Translations under genes and position numbers: made by a program
Part shown: positions 6,108 to 6,552 of the stretch, piece by piece
Position numbering within the stretch: the first letter of the stretch is position 1
Layout of the letters: every line of letters begins with the position of its first letter
Assembly: GCA_030039975.1 (NCBI GenBank)
Contig: JASHUO010000121.1
Span: forward strand, 1 to 6,552
From: Alphaproteobacteria bacterium
GTDB lineage: Bacteria > Pseudomonadota > Alphaproteobacteria > ATCC43930 > CGMCC-115725
Reading direction: 5' to 3'
Length of the DNA: 6,552 nucleotides
The notes under the pieces: generated by a model
Databases searched by the model: none
Told to the model about the DNA's origin: nothing
Seen by the model: the letters and a program-made list of their open reading frames with translations, nothing else

Positions 6108-6332
6108 ATGACCGACGCACCCGTCAGCGCTTTACGCCGGCGCATGATCGAAGATATGACGAGCCGCAGATTGGCGCCGAAGACGCAGCAAGCATACATC
6201 CGCGCCGTCAAGAACTTCACCGCTTTCTTCGGCCGCTCTCCGGATCGGGCGAATGCGGAAGACCTGCGGCGCTATCACTTGCATCTGTCGTCCACCGGCA
6301 TCACGGTGGGCCTCGATAGTGGGCCGACTTGA
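6108..6332 (+). pseudogene. Truncated tyrosine recombinase/integrase, N-terminal SAM-like domain only (IS91-associated type)
   Basis: The frame encodes 74 residues. MTDAPVSALRRRMIEDMTSR and TQQAYIRAVKNFTAFFGRSPD, then AEDLRRYHLHLSSTGITVG, form the N-terminal core-binding (phage_int_SAM) domain of the integrase family that commonly accompanies IS91-like transposases; full members are about 290-330 residues. Similarity stops after Gly68 (base 6311). Six unrelated residues and a TGA follow. The whole catalytic domain with the Arg...His-x-x-Arg...Tyr residues is absent, so the product cannot recombine DNA. The start is set by CAGGAG seven bases upstream. No transposase, further integrase sequence or defined element end is seen nearby; the fragment marks past mobile-element traffic at this locus. 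Confidence 0.85.
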
Positions 6333-6359
6333 ATAGCACACGTGTCGGTTACTTTCGCG

Positions 6360-6427
6360 CCGCTGAAGTGTCAGACCATCGCGGTCATCATTTGACCACG
6401 GATTTCCTGCGCCGCTCTCTTCAGCGG
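6360..6427. repeat. 9-base inverted repeat spanning the IclR stop
   Basis: CCGCTGAAG (6360-6368, just past the IclR stop) is the reverse complement of CTTCAGCGG (6419-6427, inside the IclR coding end), with 50 bases between. It may be a long-range terminator arm or chance. Confidence 0.25.
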
Positions 6428-6552
6428 TATCAAAAACTTTTTCTTGGCCCCTGCTTCGGTGATTGTGCCCGAGATCATATTGACACTCAGTGCTGCGACA
6501 ACGGTTCCGGTTGGGTCCCGTAACGGCACGGCTATACCGCAAATCGCAGGAT
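6371..6552 (-). CDS. IclR-family transcriptional regulator, C-terminal end (partial; 5' part beyond right edge)
   Basis: On the minus strand a frame open at the right edge ends at TGA (6373-6371) and encodes 59 residues: PAICGIAVPLRDPTGTVVAA, then LSVNMISGTITEAGAKKKF, then LIPLKRAAQEIRGQMMTAMV. This is the end of the IclR effector-binding domain: the IAVPLRDPTGxVVAALSVN strand-turn-strand, and the closing helix FLxPLxRAAxEI. The pattern is closest to the PcaR/PobR-type branch, whose members control aromatic-acid (beta-ketoadipate) and related catabolic genes; that assignment is tentative. The helix-turn-helix domain and start lie outside the window, so this is a window-edge partial rather than a proven pseudogene. 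It points toward the MFS transporter on the same strand, from which it is separated by the mosaic block of gene fragments. Confidence 0.82.
   Translation of the reverse strand, partial: PAICGIAVPLRDPTGTVVAALSVNMISGTITEAGAKKKFLIPLKRAAQEIRGQMMTAMV

Noticed and set aside
5522..6316. CCTCGA at 5522-5527 and 6311-6316 as a target-site duplication or microhomology at the block borders
   Set aside because: Only six bases, common in this sequence, and the left copy lies inside matching cyclase codons rather than at the break.
1..6552. CRISPR arrays, tRNA or rRNA genes, complete insertion sequence
   Set aside because: No regularly spaced repeats, no cloverleaf with a CCA-type 3' end, and no transposase frame were seen.

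Overview
The window is GC-rich chromosomal DNA, most likely from an alphaproteobacterium of the Hyphomicrobiales (rhizobia / Bradyrhizobium / Methylobacterium-like). I infer this from the GC-rich codon usage, the type of class III adenylate cyclase fragment (ADIAGYSRLMGADEEGT...), and the IS91-associated type of integrase fragment, both of which I associate with these genomes. There is no rRNA, tRNA or CRISPR array.

Left part (1-990): the 5' end of an unrecognised basic protein runs off the left edge on the minus strand (1-174). A striking inverted repeat (193-223) lies just upstream of it. It is followed on the plus strand by a PaaI-like hotdog thioesterase (364-819). A 171-base gap with one good hairpin separates this from the next gene.

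Centre (991-3885): a full-length glycogen/maltodextrin phosphorylase (glgP, 861 aa from a well-placed ATG). A 306-base gene-free convergent spacer follows, containing several small hairpins, two of which overlap the stop codons on either side.

Right part (3883-6552): a 12-helix MFS transporter of the sugar/metabolite porter type on the minus strand, with a low-complexity repeated N-terminus. Upstream of it is a mosaic block of about 0.8 kb (about 5511-6311). It holds two divergent gene fragments that each lack their 3' part: the N-terminal half of a class III adenylate/guanylate cyclase domain (minus) and the N-terminal domain of a tyrosine recombinase (plus). Beyond the block, the C-terminal end of an IclR-family regulator enters from the right edge on the minus strand (6371-6552), pointing at the transporter.

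Reading as a whole: a housekeeping carbon-storage enzyme and a thioesterase sit beside a region worn by mobile-element activity. The IclR regulator and the MFS transporter, both on the minus strand, may be an original regulator/transporter pair now separated by remnant DNA. I do not see a convincing new multi-gene system. The most interesting signals are the double TTGT-N3-ACAA operator at 192-224, the two-ended truncation block, and the repeated transporter N-terminus.
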